From: Puffinus mauretanicus
Lineage: Eukaryota; Chordata; Aves; Procellariiformes; Procellariidae
Assembly: GCA_023333565.1 (NCBI GenBank)
Contig: JAJKFH010003165.1
Span: 1,116,001 to 1,180,000, forward strand
DNA: 64,000 nt
Direction: 5' to 3'
In this document: piece after piece, positions 13,616 through 26,842 of the stretch
Numbering within the stretch: the stretch's first letter is position 1
Layout of the letters: the number at the start of each line of letters is the position of its first letter
The notes under the pieces: model-generated
Databases searched by the model: none
Seen by the model: the letters and a program-made list of their open reading frames with translations, nothing else
What the model was told of the DNA's origin: nothing
Program-made: the position numbers and the translations under genes

Positions 13616-15013
13616 TCTCAGATATTGCAGGAGTAAGGCCCTATGGCTGAGCTCCCATATTGCTCTCCTTCGTGGGGTTCAGAAGGCATAATACCTGTTA
13701 GTCTGTAGCATATGTATTTCATGTGACGACCTCACGTGACTGGGAAAGAACCTCCAGCGACAGCCATTGCTTTTTATGAGCTTTCAACATGGGAATTCTG
13801 TGCACCATTTTCACAGTAGAAAATTATATTGATTGTTACTTTCCCCTGTCTTTTCTGTCTTTTATTCTACTGCAAGTCTCCAGTGTTTCCAAAAGAAGTT
13901 TAGAAAAGTGTAAAAATAGCTTGGGTAGCTATATTAAACAATATTGTCCATTCAGTGATGTAGCCATGATGAGAAACATGGATCTCAATTGTAACTCTTC
14001 AAAACTTTTCATTAAGTGAAATTTTCACTCTTCAATTCTTTACACTAAGTGAACTTACTTCTAAGGTACTTAATGTGGATTTTTATAGCAGTTGGGGGTT
14101 TGTTCCTGTTTGTTTTTTTTTTAGAGAGGAAGATCAGGATAAAATTTTGGAAAAATCAGATGTCCTTAGAGACTAGAAGTAATAGAAGCGGGATAAATAT
14201 GCATTGTCACAGATAATGGTAACAACCTTAGCTACTGGCACTAATCAATGCCAGAATGATTAGGAGCTACTGATATGCTGATACTGAAAAATGTAAATGA
14301 GATCATATTATGCACATATGAGGTACTGTCAGTAGAGATAGATGACTATCAATGGCCTGATTAAGTAGATTCTGAAGAATCTCCTATATCAAAATGTTAA
14401 AAGAGCTTGTTGAATTTAGCTAAAGAAAACTAGAGGGAACCTGACTCTATGTGAAGTGGAAAGATGCTATCAGAGGTTGAAGAGAACTGCTTAAAAGGCC
14501 CCAGTTGCAAAAAAGTTAATATTATTTTAATCTGGAAATAGAAATGAAGTTTCTAGCTATGGAAGGAGTGATGTTGCAGAACAGCTATCCAGGAGGAGCA
14601 GGTACAAAACCTGTGTGAATATCAATACAGCATGTAAAGGGATTTCTTGCGGCTTTTTAACTCTAGAAAATTGCTTAAAACTTAAGTAAAAGGTCAGGCA
14701 AGGTCCTAAGTCAAGCACTCAGAAGTTAGGACATTTCAAAATTAAACCTGCCTGCCTCTGCAAAATTTATATTGCCCTTTCCCATATGCATGATTTCTGC
14801 AGAACTCTTGTTCAATGCACAGGCACCGGGATGGCGTATGAAGCAGGACATGTAGAAAAAAAAGATACACAAAGAAGGTAGTAACCAGATACGGCTGTAC
14901 AGAATGGGATTCTACTCTTTTCTCTGTCAGAGAAATTTGTCATGTTGCTCTCTCTAGGACAGCTCACAGCATTCTCTATAGTTTTCCCCTTGGAGAACAC
15001 AAGAAGTTCCGCC
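13616..15013. other. Intergenic spacer between CR1 copies
   Basis: It is AT-rich, with no convincing coding or repeat signature. The right boundary is the 5' truncation point of the young CR1. Confidence 0.6.
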
Positions 15014-16168
15014 TAGTGGGTGAGGGAAAGGCTGTGGATGTGGTCTACCTGGACTTCAGTAAAGCCTTTGACACTGTCTCCCACAGCATTCTCCTAGAGA
15101 AGCTGGCGGCTCACGGCCTAGACAGGTGCACTCTTAGCTGGGTAAAAAACTGGCTGGACGGCCGGGCCCAGAGAGTTGTGGTGAACGGAGTTAAATCCAG
15201 TTGGCGGCCGGTCACGAGCGGTGTTCCCCAGGGCTCAGTACTGGGGCCGGTCCTGTTCAATATCTTTATCAATGATCTGGATGAGGGGATCGAGTGCTCC
15301 CTCAGTAAGTTTGCAGACGACACCAAGCTGGGCGGGAGTGTTGATCTGCTGGAGGGTAGGAAGGCTCTGCAGAGGGACCTGGACAGGCTGGATCGATGGG
15401 CCGAGGCCAACTGTATGAGGTTCAACAAGGCCAAGTGCCGGGTCCTGCACTTCGGCCACAACAACCCCAGGCAACGCTACAGGCTTGGGGAAGGGTGGCT
15501 GGAAAGCTGCCCAGAGGAAAAGGACCTGGGGGTGCTGATTGACAGCCGGCTGAACATGAAGGCCAAAGGCATCCTGGCCTGTATCAGAAATAGTGTGGCC
15601 AGCAGAAGCAGGGAGGTGATCGTGCCCCTGTACTTGGCACTGGTGAGGCCGCGCCTCGAATACTGTGTTCAGTTTTGGGCCCCTCACCACAAGAAGGACA
15701 TTGAGGTGCTGGAGCGTGCCCAGAGGAGGGCAACGAAGCTGGTGAAGGACCTGGAGCACAAGTCTTATGAGGAGCAGCTGAGGGAACTGGGACTGTTTAG
15801 TCTGGAGAAGAGGAGGCTGAGGGGAGACCTCATCGCTCTCTACAGCTACCTGAAAAGAGGTTGTAGCGAGGTGGGTGTTGGTCTCTTCTGCCAAGGAACT
15901 AGCGATAGGACGAGAGGAAATGGCCTCAAGTTGCGCCAAGGGAGGTTTAGATTGGACATTAGGAGAAATTTCTTTACTGAAAGAGTGATGAGGCCTTGGA
16001 ACAGGCTGCCCAGGGAAGTGGTTGAGTCACCATCCCTGGAGGTATTTAAAAGACGTGTAGATGTGGCGCTTAGGGACGTGGTGTAGTGGGCATGGTGGTG
16101 TTGGGTTGATGGTTGGACTCGATGATCTTAAAGGTCTTTTCCAACCTTAATGATTCTATGATTCTGTA
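15014..16168 (+). mobile_element. 5'-truncated young CR1 LINE
   Basis: This is the element carrying the RT frame above. After the stop, the 3' UTR contains GGTTGGACTCGATGATC, AAGGTCTTTTCCAACC, and terminal copies of the ATTCTATG octamer (ATTCTATGATTCTGT). This is the standard CR1 3' end, which lacks a poly(A) tail. CR1 inserts usually lack clear target-site duplications; none was seen. It is markedly GC-richer than its surroundings. Confidence 0.9.
15016..16086 (+). CDS. CR1 LINE ORF2 fragment: reverse transcriptase C-terminal part
   Basis: This 356-codon open frame belongs to a 5'-truncated CR1 retrotransposon; the first codon is a read-in GTG, not a real start. It carries RT palm motif A ([11 protein letters not shown], residues 11-21), motif B ([15 protein letters not shown]), and motif C FADD at residues 99-102 with both catalytic aspartates. 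The CR1 thumb/C-terminal region follows, ending at TAG. N-terminal endonuclease and RT fingers are missing, so it cannot move alone. An apparent in-frame gap near SRLNMKAKG (15551-15575) relative to the usual CR1 sequence is inferred from memory. The lack of any stop or frameshift marks a young copy. Confidence 0.9.
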   Translation: MGEGKAVDVVYLDFSKAFDTVSHSILLEKLAAHGLDRCTLSWVKNWLDGRAQRVVVNGVKSSWRPVTSGVPQGSVLGPVLFNIFINDLDEGIECSLSKFADDTKLGGSVDLLEGRKALQRDLDRLDRWAEANCMRFNKAKCRVLHFGHNNPRQRYRLGEGWLESCPEEKDLGVLIDSRLNMKAKGILACIRNSVASRSREVIVPLYLALVRPRLEYCVQFWAPHHKKDIEVLERAQRRATKLVKDLEHKSYEEQLRELGLFSLEKRRLRGDLIALYSYLKRGCSEVGVGLFCQGTSDRTRGNGLKLRQGRFRLDIRRNFFTERVMRPWNRLPREVVESPSLEVFKRRVDVALRDVV

Positions 16169-19100
16169 AGTTCAAAAAGCCTTTGTTTTTTCCTGATGTA
16201 AAACAAATCTCTGTTCCGACTTTTCAACACTTTTCATTAAGTGAAATGAGCAAATGGGGAAATTTAAACAGGCAAGTGGTGGCCATTGTTTTAAATTAAC
16301 GGAACAATTACCTACGCACAAAGGAACTGGCCTTAATAAATGAAGAATCTTCAAATAATATCTATTTTTCAATATTTGTTCCACACAGGTTTCTTCTAAA
16401 TTTGAAAAGAATATTTAGGGTCGGTTTTTTTAGGGTCTGTTTTACTTTATGATCTTTATAGAAGAACCACCATTATGTTCTCATTGTCTATTTGCAGGAC
16501 AGCTCATAAAAGAACTTCAAAAAATTCAAATTAATTTCATTTTAGATTTGCAGCCTCTCTCTGTTCTGTTTGCAAAGGTATAATTCAAAAGGACACCGTC
16601 ACTCTCAGCTGCCAGCCAAAACTGAACTCATGCTAGGTCAAGAAGTGTTTGCAGGAGCAAGCCTTACAGTAACTCTTGTACCATAATGATCCGGATGGAG
16701 CAAGATTGATGGGGTCTAGTCCTAGAAATGTTGCCACAGGTTGGGAGAATTTGATAACTTTACAATATCTTTAACATTTCTAGATAAATTATTAATAAAG
16801 AAACAAACAAACTAATGTTTGCTCTTCAGGTTGCTCCTACAACATTTTGTGCTTTTATTCTGCAGTGCCAAAAGAAGGGACATAAGTTAATTAACAACTG
16901 TTTTACTAGAGTCCCACTGACATCACTGATGATGCACATTCAAAGTAAAGAGTGAACGTGTCTGGATTGCTTTTGATGTAGTTCTTTTCCGAAGTGCTGG
17001 CAGAATATTTTAAAACCATCAAAATGTACTTTGCTCTTTGTCAACAAACTCACAGCTTTTAAAGAAGTTTAACCTTCAGGTGGACACCATACTTGGCCAT
17101 TTTGAACTGAGAAAGAGATTTAACGAAAGCTGTGAATATGCAACATGAATAGTTTCATGGAAATTGATGTGCATCCTGAACAATAAATGTAAACAAACAG
17201 CTGTTACAATCCCATAAAATGGCCCATCTGAGATTGTGAGATTCATTTGTACAAAACCTCAGCCTTTGAATCTGAATGTAAGAACTATGAGAAGGTTTTG
17301 TGAACCTCTGCCAAATTATCAACATATGTTCTAAGAAAAAACATGGCATTTGCCTAAGAAAAGGGAAATAGTCTTTTGACTTCTCATTTAAAACGAAGAC
17401 ATTATTCTTGAAATAATGTTTCACATTCTCCATCTGCCTTTTTTCTACTGTTTATTTTTGGTATTATTTACTAATACTGATCTGCAATTTATTTGATCCG
17501 GGATTTAGAAATATGAGAAAATAGTTAGTTAGGAATAGTTAGGAATCCTGCCCACTCTAAATTTCGCAAAATACAATTTATGTAATTTCTACACAAATAC
17601 TAGTGAGGATTCAGAAAGATCTATTGTTAAACCGTGAACAATTATGAAGTGCTATTAAACACTCCTATTTCAGTTTGGTGCGAAATAAAATATTGAGATT
17701 TACACAGAAACTAAACACTTGCTTTCAGGCTGCCAGAGCTCATCGCTTGATCTCCAGCGCTGTCGGTACGCAGTGCTTAGGGAGACAATGATGTGTTTTA
17801 TGTGTACAAGGAGCTCTGGCAGACAGTGCTGGGGCTCACTCAGAGAGACTGAGAAGGCTGGTACACCCCAGGTTGAATAAGTATAGGCATGATGGTGACA
17901 AAATAAAATCAACACCAAGTTGTGGAGTATTCTCAAAGTTACTCATCCGTGCTGTCCTCTACTGGCTTGATTACGCTTTTCAGAAGGGCTAATGGGATAT
18001 CGTGACGTAAAAGTAGGAAGGGAAAACACCACGAAAATAGTGATAGGTGTTAAAAAGAAGCAAAATGTAGAAAGCTTCATAGACCTTCAGAATCAATAAA
18101 TTTCAATACCCTTATAATTTCCCAGCTGAGTTCTTTCATTTGCTGGCATTAAGAACATACAACTTTAAACATCTAAAAGGCAAGCATGAATATTTGAGCT
18201 GGTTGTCTCTGGCTCCCCTAATAATTCATCAGAGAGCAATGGGCATTTCCAAGATGTGAACCCACTTACCTGGTTTTGATGTCTACTTTCAAGTGATGTG
18301 AGTAGCATCTAGTAGTGCCTACTTCTCTCCAGTTCGAAGGGAGCCCAGCATGAATAGCTCACATTTGAACATCTCTGATAGAAACATCTCCAGTTGTTTA
18401 AATCGATCCTAAATTTTCCTGTTTCACCAACCACATTCCCGTATTTATCCACTAAAAGAAATTTACGAGATTCAAGAACCTCAAGTGCATTTAAGCAAGC
18501 GATATTCAGCGCTAGCAACTCAAAGTAAACCTTTCATATTACTAGGCATTCTGGAACTGTTCCTTACTGTTCGCTGCTAAACTGAGCTGTAGCTTCGTTC
18601 TTAAGCACCTTTGGTGGAATTCATATTCTGTTCAGTCTTAAATCGGCAGAAATATCAAACAAAAGAAACTAAGTTCAGAATTACTCAGCATGAAAAATAT
18701 GAAAAGTGACCACACAAATTTATCCAGTCACAGTAACTTTGACAAAATTTTCCTATAAATTCTCACAGCATACTGAAACTTTGTAAGCAAAATATTAAGA
18801 AATGTGAGTACAAAGAAGGCAAATAATTAGACAAGGAAAAAGTCTAAAAAGCTGGGATATGTGGTCTAACTGGCTAAATAACATCCTCAAACAGATACTA
18901 GACATAGCCACACATCACTTGATTTGAATGAATTTCTTTTGGAGAAACAGTGTGCCTCATACCTTTCAAGGCACTTTGTTGACTCAAAGATGGGAGGCAT
19001 CATCAATTCAGTGATGATCAGATGTCACTAGCAAAAGTGAAGAGTAGATGACCTTGACAAATACTAATTGATGTGAATTAAAATTCAAAACAGTACAGTG

Positions 19101-19479
19101 ACAAATGGAGGGGATATTCATCTCCCTATATTCATCACTGAGACCGAGCTGGTTGTCTAGGCTTTCTGTAGTGTCAACAGAAAGAGAGAAAAAAGCACAT
19201 CCAGGAGGTGATTTATCCCAGCCATCTTTGAATGCGCCTCTGGAGATGCCTCTTTCTCTTCCTGCATTGACTGTAGAGAGTGTTTAGGTGATTTACTCCT
19301 GATATCCAGCATTTAGACAACTAAAGACAGGGGACAGAAAAAAGGTCCACTGTAACTTAAGAGTTCATCAGTTTTAATTGACTGAGGAGAAAGAAGTGAG
19401 CATAGTAGTAATTCACAGAATGACTCTAAGCCACCAGTATGCTTCAGGCATGAAAGTCAAACGGGATCCTGTGATGTGC
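16169..19479. other. Intergenic, no gene seen
   Basis: It is AT-rich, and the ORFs present are short and unrecognisable. A consensus-like donor (CCAG|GTAAGT) occurs on the minus strand near 18267-18272, but no supported exon precedes it. Confidence 0.55.
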
Positions 19480-19825
19480 CAGACGAAATTTTCCATAGAT
19501 AGAGAAGTAATAAGACCACTATCTAAAGATGGGTCAGATCTCATCTGGAATTTGATGTACAAGCATCCGTGACATAAGAGAACTATTTAAATAAAAAATG
19601 TAGTATTATAACTAGCCTTTTATCCTGGGCTTTGGTTAGAAATTAAAAGCAGGTCTCTAAACCTTACATCAGTGATGTTCTGGAACAGCCTTCTACAAAG
19701 AAAGACCATCAAAAGCCCAGGTGCTTTTAAGATGGGCCTTGATGCTGCCTGTCTACACTGAGAAAACACAACTAGACTCGGTGAGAAGAATGCACCCTTC
19801 AATCCAAAGGTCCTATGGACGTATG
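19480..19825 (+). repeat. Decayed ancient CR1 relic
   Basis: Two CR1-like blocks can be read. GAAGTAATAAGACCAC with CATCTGGAATTTGATG corresponds to the coding region around a conserved 'RPHLEYC'. CTGGAACAGCCTTCTAC followed by TTTTAAGATGGGCCTTGATG corresponds to the late 'WNxLP..FK..LD' region. The ending GTCCTATGGACGTATGAG is like a worn CR1 terminus. There is a large internal deletion. Recognition is by eye. Confidence 0.5.
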
Positions 19826-20026
19826 AGATAAATGGTGCAAATTATTCAGCAAGGAAAAAGACTCCCAACGTATTCACGTTTAACTTGTGAAGTACAAATA
19901 AGGACATTCAGGAAGAATAATGTAATTTTAAATGAGATTCCTTTTCAACAAGCTTTGCAAAGAAAACTGCATTTTCCTGAATTTCAGAATAAGCAGGGAA
20001 GGACAAATAAAGCTTAAAAAATTAGC

Positions 20027-20041
20027 AAAAAAAAAAAAAAA
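20027..20041 (+). repeat. Poly(A) 15-mer
   Basis: Fifteen A follow AAATAAAGC and a short spacer. It resembles the end of a polyadenylated insert, but no source sequence could be named and no target duplication was found. Confidence 0.6.
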
Positions 20042-20421
20042 TAGACCACAGTATCTTCAGATGTGGTTTAAGTAAGTTGTCACTGGGTAACTCAGTTACA
20101 AAAAATAGTTTCTTTTAATAATTTTTACTCATAATACTACAATTGTTATAGGAGCTCTCAAACCTATACTGACTGTACTGATTATTGGTTTACATGCAAG
20201 ACAAGCCTTTGTGTAGAATCAGTTTTCTTTTTATCATCCAGTAGTTAATTTACTCATTTATGTGTGTCTCTCATACAGCAAGAGAGGAGAGAAAAAACAT
20301 TCAAAACTATTATTTTTTTAAAATCAGTAAGACTGGTAGGAGAAATTCAGTCAGGAGGAAGAATAGCAGCATTGGAAATGACTTCATAAAATGTGAAAAA
20401 GGATTTAATTTGCAATCTTAC

Positions 20422-20571
20422 CTTCATGCCACAAGCAGAGCCATGTGGGCTGAGCAGGCTGCCTCCACAGAGACGCTTCACTTGTCCAAGGCTCCTCACG
20501 ACATTGTCCGAGATTCGGTGGAGGTCCCTGAACCTTTCCAGCCGATGCAACTTCTCCTTCTGGAGGGCATG
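20422..20571 (-). other. Unassigned exon-like block, minus strand
   Basis: A 150-bp segment lies between an acceptor-like GATTCCTGCCAG and a strong donor, ATGAAG|GTAAGA. In phase 0/0 it has 50 codons starting HALQKEKLHRLERFRDL, then HRISDNVVRSLGQ, and ending SPHGSACGMK. It is GC-richer than the surroundings, with several CpGs. I do not recognise the protein. It may be an exon of an unidentified minus-strand gene, a decayed gene piece, or chance. Confidence 0.3.
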
Positions 20572-23500
20572 CTGGCAGGAATCTCCATAGAAGTATCTCC
20601 AAGGCAAAGGTTGGTGGTTTTTTTCCAGACACCATGTTTTACCTGAAGTCCAATCAGTGGACAAATGAGGCAGCTGAAAGGCATGCCCTCGTTTGTTCTG
20701 GTGAATACTTATCCTTCCTGACTCCTCAAGGAATGCATTGCTTGCCTTGCTCTCGTAGTTCTTCCATATATTTAAAGAAGATTTTTGTTTTAATATTCTG
20801 TTTCGGTGATTTAAAGAGAAAATGCTGCAGTAAATATTTTCCTTTTTAGAAGGCAGGAACTACTTTTAAAAGCAAAACCCTGTGAAGTATCCTTGATGAG
20901 AAACATACCCAATACATCTCTTTTTAGGACATGGTTTTCAAGTGTAAAAAGGTTAACAATGAAAGGAGGGAGGAATAAAATAGGAAATAACAAGGTCTGG
21001 TAAAAAAAAAAGTGTAAACCAAGAAGAATTAAATATAATTATCTGCAATGTACGAAAGAAAATTGAAATCACAGTTGTAAAGAGCCAAAATTTAGTATGA
21101 TAAATAGCTTGTATTTAAGTGTCTAGTCCAAGCAGTGTCCTGTGTAGGTAACTATGTTTCAGAGACGTTACATTTGTTGAAACTGCGCTAAGTTATAAGG
21201 TACACCTGGCTGCTTCAGGCAGTGATGGTTCAGCACTATTAAGGAGGAAGTCAGCTGTACAATTAGCTGTACTACATTTGTGCCTGTAATTTATTTGCTC
21301 GTAGAACTGACCTGTAGCAGAAGTCCTAAAATAAGTATTCAATGGGGCTGGAAAGCTTTAAAGCTTTCCACTGAAACATGCTGACTTTGGACTAGAGCTA
21401 AGAGAGGGAGCACAAGCAGTTTTCTGCTCTTACTGCAGAAAGCAGCTGAAGATAAGCTGGAGAAGTAAGCATGAGTTTATGTACTAGGAAAAGTTTGATG
21501 TTGGGGCTGTTCTTTCTGAAGGTTGTCAGTTCTTTGGGCCATCCACGAGGATTCAAGAGGTGTCAGAAATTGCAGAGAAGATGACAGGATGATCACTCTC
21601 AGCAAAACTACAGACCAGGAAATTCTTCAGGCATCCATGACCTCTGCACTGCCGACTCAGGGACAGACCAGATCTTCAGCTGCATCTGTGGCCATTTCAT
21701 GGGCAATAGAAGAATCAAAGTAAAACTGGATCCTTCAGCATCACTTTCAGGAAAAACAGTCTTGGCCATCTGGAAAATGGGATTCCCATGAGGTAGTGCT
21801 AAGATCAAATCCTTCCAAGGACACTGGAAGACTTCCTAATTTATATTAAGGAACACAGCACTTCTACTGAAACCAAAGCCTGGAGCACTGGCTGAAGTCT
21901 TCAGGTTGTCACCATTAACATCTGAATACACCACTTTCAAACATATCCTACATACAAACTTACAGTTTAGCACATGAAAAAGAACGCGTTCAAGGATAAA
22001 CCTATTGATGACATTTACTGTCACCCCATGCTGTCACTTTAAAGGTATAAGCAATATGGACAAATCTTGCAATGCACTGCCAAAAAGGATTTAGAAAACA
22101 TCTGTCTCTCTGAAGAGCAACTTGAAAAACACTGTAAAAACCATTGCGTAACATCTCAGTGTCTCCTGTATCAAATCATGATATAAAAATGTTTTTTATA
22201 TTTGTTGTTACCAGTTCTCTGCAAATTTTGTATTAGAGGCAACTATCTTCTTTTGGCCCTTTGCTTATAGTAAGAAACAACAGTAATACTGTTTATTATT
22301 ATAAGCTTAATTCCATCTTTGTTGATACAGACTGCTGCCCTATTATCCTTTAATGGTAATTCACAGGTGGAATAGAGAATAGAGATTGGCCTTCGAGGAA
22401 GAAACATCATTTACCAGTAATTAGTCTTCTTTAGGATGCATGGCCTATAAATAAATCTGTTCTGAGGGTACACCTACACCTTATCACTCCAGACTGCAGA
22501 GATTTTCCTTCTGCAGTAACCATGGAGGATGTGTTCACACTGTTGTCATCACCTTTGGCACAACGGCATAAAAAACAGAGCATGCGTAAACCGTTTTCTT
22601 TCTTTCTCAGCCACAGAGACACCATCTAAAACATTGCAGGAAACCCTGCTAATAGAGCTCAGGATGTCTTCTCTCTTTTCTTCACTCTCCAATTAATATC
22701 CACGTTTGTTCACACTGTGCGACTTTATACAATTACCTGCCATAAATTATCTAGCAGAGGTTCTTGATGTCCCTCATGCAAACAGCACTTCTAGATTGAC
22801 TCTACCAAGTGCTGTGGCAGCTCTTGAGGCAGCTCGTCAGAGATGGCACAGTGCCTGGGGAAAGAATGGTAGATATATAGCAGTTCAGTAACTCAACAGT
22901 CCCATAGAAGCTGTATACTCAGTTGGAAGTATCAGTTCCTAAGTTTTATAGCAAATACTGAAACACCCAACAATCCATTTAGATAACCACTGGATCTGTC
23001 AGAGATATACACAGTCTGTATGTTCTGAGAAAGCCTGGACTGCAAATACAAAAAGAGCTCTTTTCCTATTAAAGATACAAAATAAGGCATGTTTCTCAGA
23101 AGCATAAAGGAACAGGAAGGAAAACATAAATAAATCAAAGTGAGGCTAGGACACTACCTTCAGCAAAAATGATGGCTGCATCTTAAGAGATGGTCTGTCT
23201 TTGAAGAATAAGGTCAAAGAAGGAACAACCACAGGGGTATGAATTTCTTTCATTTTTCTAACAGAGAAGATGACAACAAAGCAAGCCACCTTGATGGAGA
23301 AGGAGAATCCTTGAGAATGTGGAACACCAAATTCAAATTCCCATAACTCACTGGCCTGGCAGAGGGAAACATCTCGATAATATTAGAGCTCAAGGCTGAG
23401 ACAGATGTTAAGTTGACTTCAGTAAGGGTAAAGAACTTACAACAAAGAACCAGACTGCTTCAGTTTGAGCAGGTAGCTCAGAACAGTCTGAACTGATGGG

Positions 23501-26500
23501 AAGGGAAGGAAGACCAACAAACTCATCAACCCAAAAGCCTAACCTCGTTAATAATGTGAATTCCCTTCCATTACTTATAAGGTTGTCTCTGACTAGAGAG
23601 AAGTAGGAGTGCTGAAAGAGCGAGTCTTCCTGCATCTGCGGCATGGAGAAAAGCATTTCAAGACTGAGATGAGCCAAACAGCCCACATTCTGCAATAACT
23701 CTGGTACAGGAGTAGCAGCAGAAGTCTATTTGAGAAAGGGATGAGGCCTTGATATTAAAATTCTGCCCCACCACTGCCATGGGCATCCTTTGTCCTGCCT
23801 TACCTTGACTGAAACTGGCAACAAAGGTCCTGGAGGATACGCTTTAACTACACTATCAGGGAATTGTCCAAGAGGCAGCCTGATCGCTGAACTACTCTCA
23901 TGAAAGCATTGACGACACATGAAAGAGTGTTCAGGAAAGACTGAGATTAGTGTTATGGGACACAAACTGATCTATGTCAAAGAGACACCATTCCTGATCC
24001 ACTGGTAGAGCTGAGACAGAGCTTTTGAGAAAGTTGGGGAGGGCCTGGTAGATGAACTGCCAATTAACGAGTCCAGTTCTCTGTGCCCCTCTGCCAAGGG
24101 CTAATCAAATTCTGGAAGAGAGAAAGAAAACCCCTGCACACCCTCTCCATGTTAACAAGTTTAAAAAAGGATAGTTGAGTGGTGAAGTCCTCGCTTGAGT
24201 GAACACCTTTAGGTATGACAGAAAGCCTTGCATGTAGTTCAGATGAAGTGGAACTCCATGACACTGATGTGAAGCTTGCAGTCCTTTGGCCAGTCCCCGT
24301 TTGATCCTGTTGACCAAACAGGCTGTCAAACCCAGAGAGAACACAGCTAATGCTACTTCTTGAAAAGCTGAAGAAAATTAAAGGGTCATTTGCCAGTGGA
24401 AAACACCTTGATGCTGCTACCACAAGAGATAGCTTTCATATCTCAAGGAACAGCAATGCTGACTTAGGGACTTTGTCTGTGCCGAAATCCCTTGGTCACT
24501 TAGATTGAGAGGTCCTGCCTTCATCTTAACATCTTAACCATTTCTGGTTGCGTCAGAATGAAAGCCCTCCACTGGTGCCAAGAATGGTGCCAAGTATTCC
24601 AACTTGGCCAATATTTGCAGTTTTGACCTCACAGATGAGAAGAGGCTTTTGTGGATTCTCAGGCTACTGTGTAAGCTTCTGATGCTCTCCCATTCCGCTT
24701 TTAAAAGAACGGCAAAAGGATCACACAGGAGCATGCCTCATTCTGAGGCAGTAAAGGCATCTCTTGTACAGGTGACAAGGTATAATTCAATTGTCACAGG
24801 TCAGACAAGGCAAAAAGGTAATCCTGAAAAAAGACACTGATGAAGATAAAAGGAACAAGAAATAACTTGGTTGGCCATTGCAAAAAACTGAAATAGCTCT
24901 AGGTAACATCTGTCAAATATAACGAGAATAAGAGAAGATGGCTGCAAGTGCAGATACCATAAAGAGCAAACATCCCCCAAACCTGAGCAATAAGGTCCGT
25001 GTAAACCCAGTGCGACAGGACAACCACTTAAAAAAAGAAGTATTTAGAAGATTTTATTAGTGGAGCAGGAGACATAACACATTCTTTTTTACTCTTCCTT
25101 AACTCTGCAGGCTGAAAATAAATACTTATTTTTTCAGAATAACAAAATGAACTTAAAAATGCAACGAAATATGACCTATTGCATAAAAATGTGCCATTAA
25201 TAGCACAGCATATTTCAGAATAGAGGTGCACTTCAAAATCAATATTGAAAGGTTTACATTTACTATAGTAAAACAGGCTGCAAGGTTAGTTTGCCTTTTT
25301 TTTTTTCCTTATGAAATCAGAGATTTGCTCCCAGATCTTTTGAGCCTAAATTTGCTCTCCCCAGAACCCACTGCTTCAAAGTCTCCAAAGGGAGTGCTGT
25401 CATTGAGTCTCATGAACTTTCACCCATCAGTGTCTCCCAAATTCCATCAGCACTGACAAAAAATCTCACGTTTCACCTTGAGAACACCTACAGGAAAATG
25501 TAATTACCCCTTTATTTTATTTTATTTTTTAATGGTGAGTGCCTCATGCTCTCTACTGCTTTGGCCAAATCTAGGTCTGAAAACAGGGTAGGGCTGTTCC
25601 ACAGGTAGCGCAGTGGAAACTTGTGATCACTTTATTTTTGTGTGGAACAGCTACTCCTGAACTTGGAGTGGCAAATTATAAAGACTGGTTAATGTTAGGG
25701 CCACTGCTCAGCAACAAGCTACTTGTGATGTGAACCAAGTTTTCACTTTGTACCAGTTTAGTGCTTAGTGCAATGAGGCTCTGGCTTTTAACATATGCTG
25801 CTACAATGCTACAGTTATACCCTATCGAGCCAAATCAATCCCTGATAAAATATTAACTTTAACTGGATTTCAGTGCAGTCATAGGGTCTCTCTCTGATTT
25901 AAATTGTCTAGGTGACAAAGATACTCAGGAGCCCATTTCTCAGCTTCAAATAATGTGCTAGTGTAAGAGAGAGTATTACATCTCTGGTGAGCAGTGAGGA
26001 CATCACGGAGCATTCTGGATCTTCCAGTTTTAATTAAATAGAAGGAAAAGAAATGTAGGTATGCAGCTTTGTTTCTTAATTTCAAAATGGCACACTTTGC
26101 CAAATGTTATTTTAGAAAATAGCCTGAACTCAGGGACTTAAACATGAAGATGCCTGTCATTTTGTCAAGTTAAAAAATCACTAAGTATACAGTGTATATT
26201 TAAAAATTTACAAAAGTAGAAAATATTCCAGATGAAAGTATCTTATTTAGTATTTCTTTACTGCAAGAAGTAGGTACATACTGGTGACATTTCTTAATGA
26301 CATGAAGTTGAGACATACAATTAATGCAGGAATAAATTAGGATACCACACAGGAAGACAAGGATACCTTAATGCTTAAGATTAACAGAAATAGGTTATAA
26401 TTCAGTAGCAACTAATGCGCAAGGTCATACACTTTAGAATTACTAACAGTCATCTCTATTATCATCCAGGGATCTCCTTAGCTGGACAGGACAAGCAGAA

Positions 26501-26842
26501 GAAAGATGAAAATACATACTGACAAAGGATGATTGTGAGCCACCAACCTAATATGCCTGTGAATACATTTGATTCTAGGAGACCACAGACAAATTATTTC
26601 CAGCAGCTGTGCCATTGTACAAAGTTCTCATAAGGCAGTGTTTAAAATCCTACATATAATTCTGTGTGGAAAGATTAGGAAAAAGACATTCACATAGTAT
26701 TGGATGGGGATACCTGGGGGAACTCCTGGGGGAAAGAGAAGCTGCCTTCTAAGAGGTGACTTGGAGAGCTTGGCTAGATGTTCCTATTTATCTAAACTGA
26801 GACAGGAACATGGTGGCAGTTTCTGAAGTTTCACACCATCGA

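Larger units (their letters stand above)
19826..26842. other. Intergenic, mostly unassigned
   Basis: It holds the poly(A) 15-mer and the exon-like block at 20422-20571, described separately. Between about 23.2 and 24.85 kb the composition is less AT-rich and there are several 65-119 codon minus-strand ORFs in different frames. I cannot assign them to a gene or repeat family. Confidence 0.5.

Noticed and set aside
15235..15939. 234-codon open frame on the minus strand
   Set aside because: It lies antisense to the CR1 reverse transcriptase frame and has no domain of its own; it is a shadow of the GC-rich coding strand.
18267..18518. Donor-like CCAG|GTAAGT with a 69-codon frame upstream
   Set aside because: The long frame stops before the donor and the other frame has no supported acceptor.
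19620..20041. Processed pseudogene ending in AATAAA and A15
   Set aside because: No parent coding sequence could be recognised, and much of the interval is explained by an old CR1 relic; poly(A)-tailed retrocopies are rare in birds.
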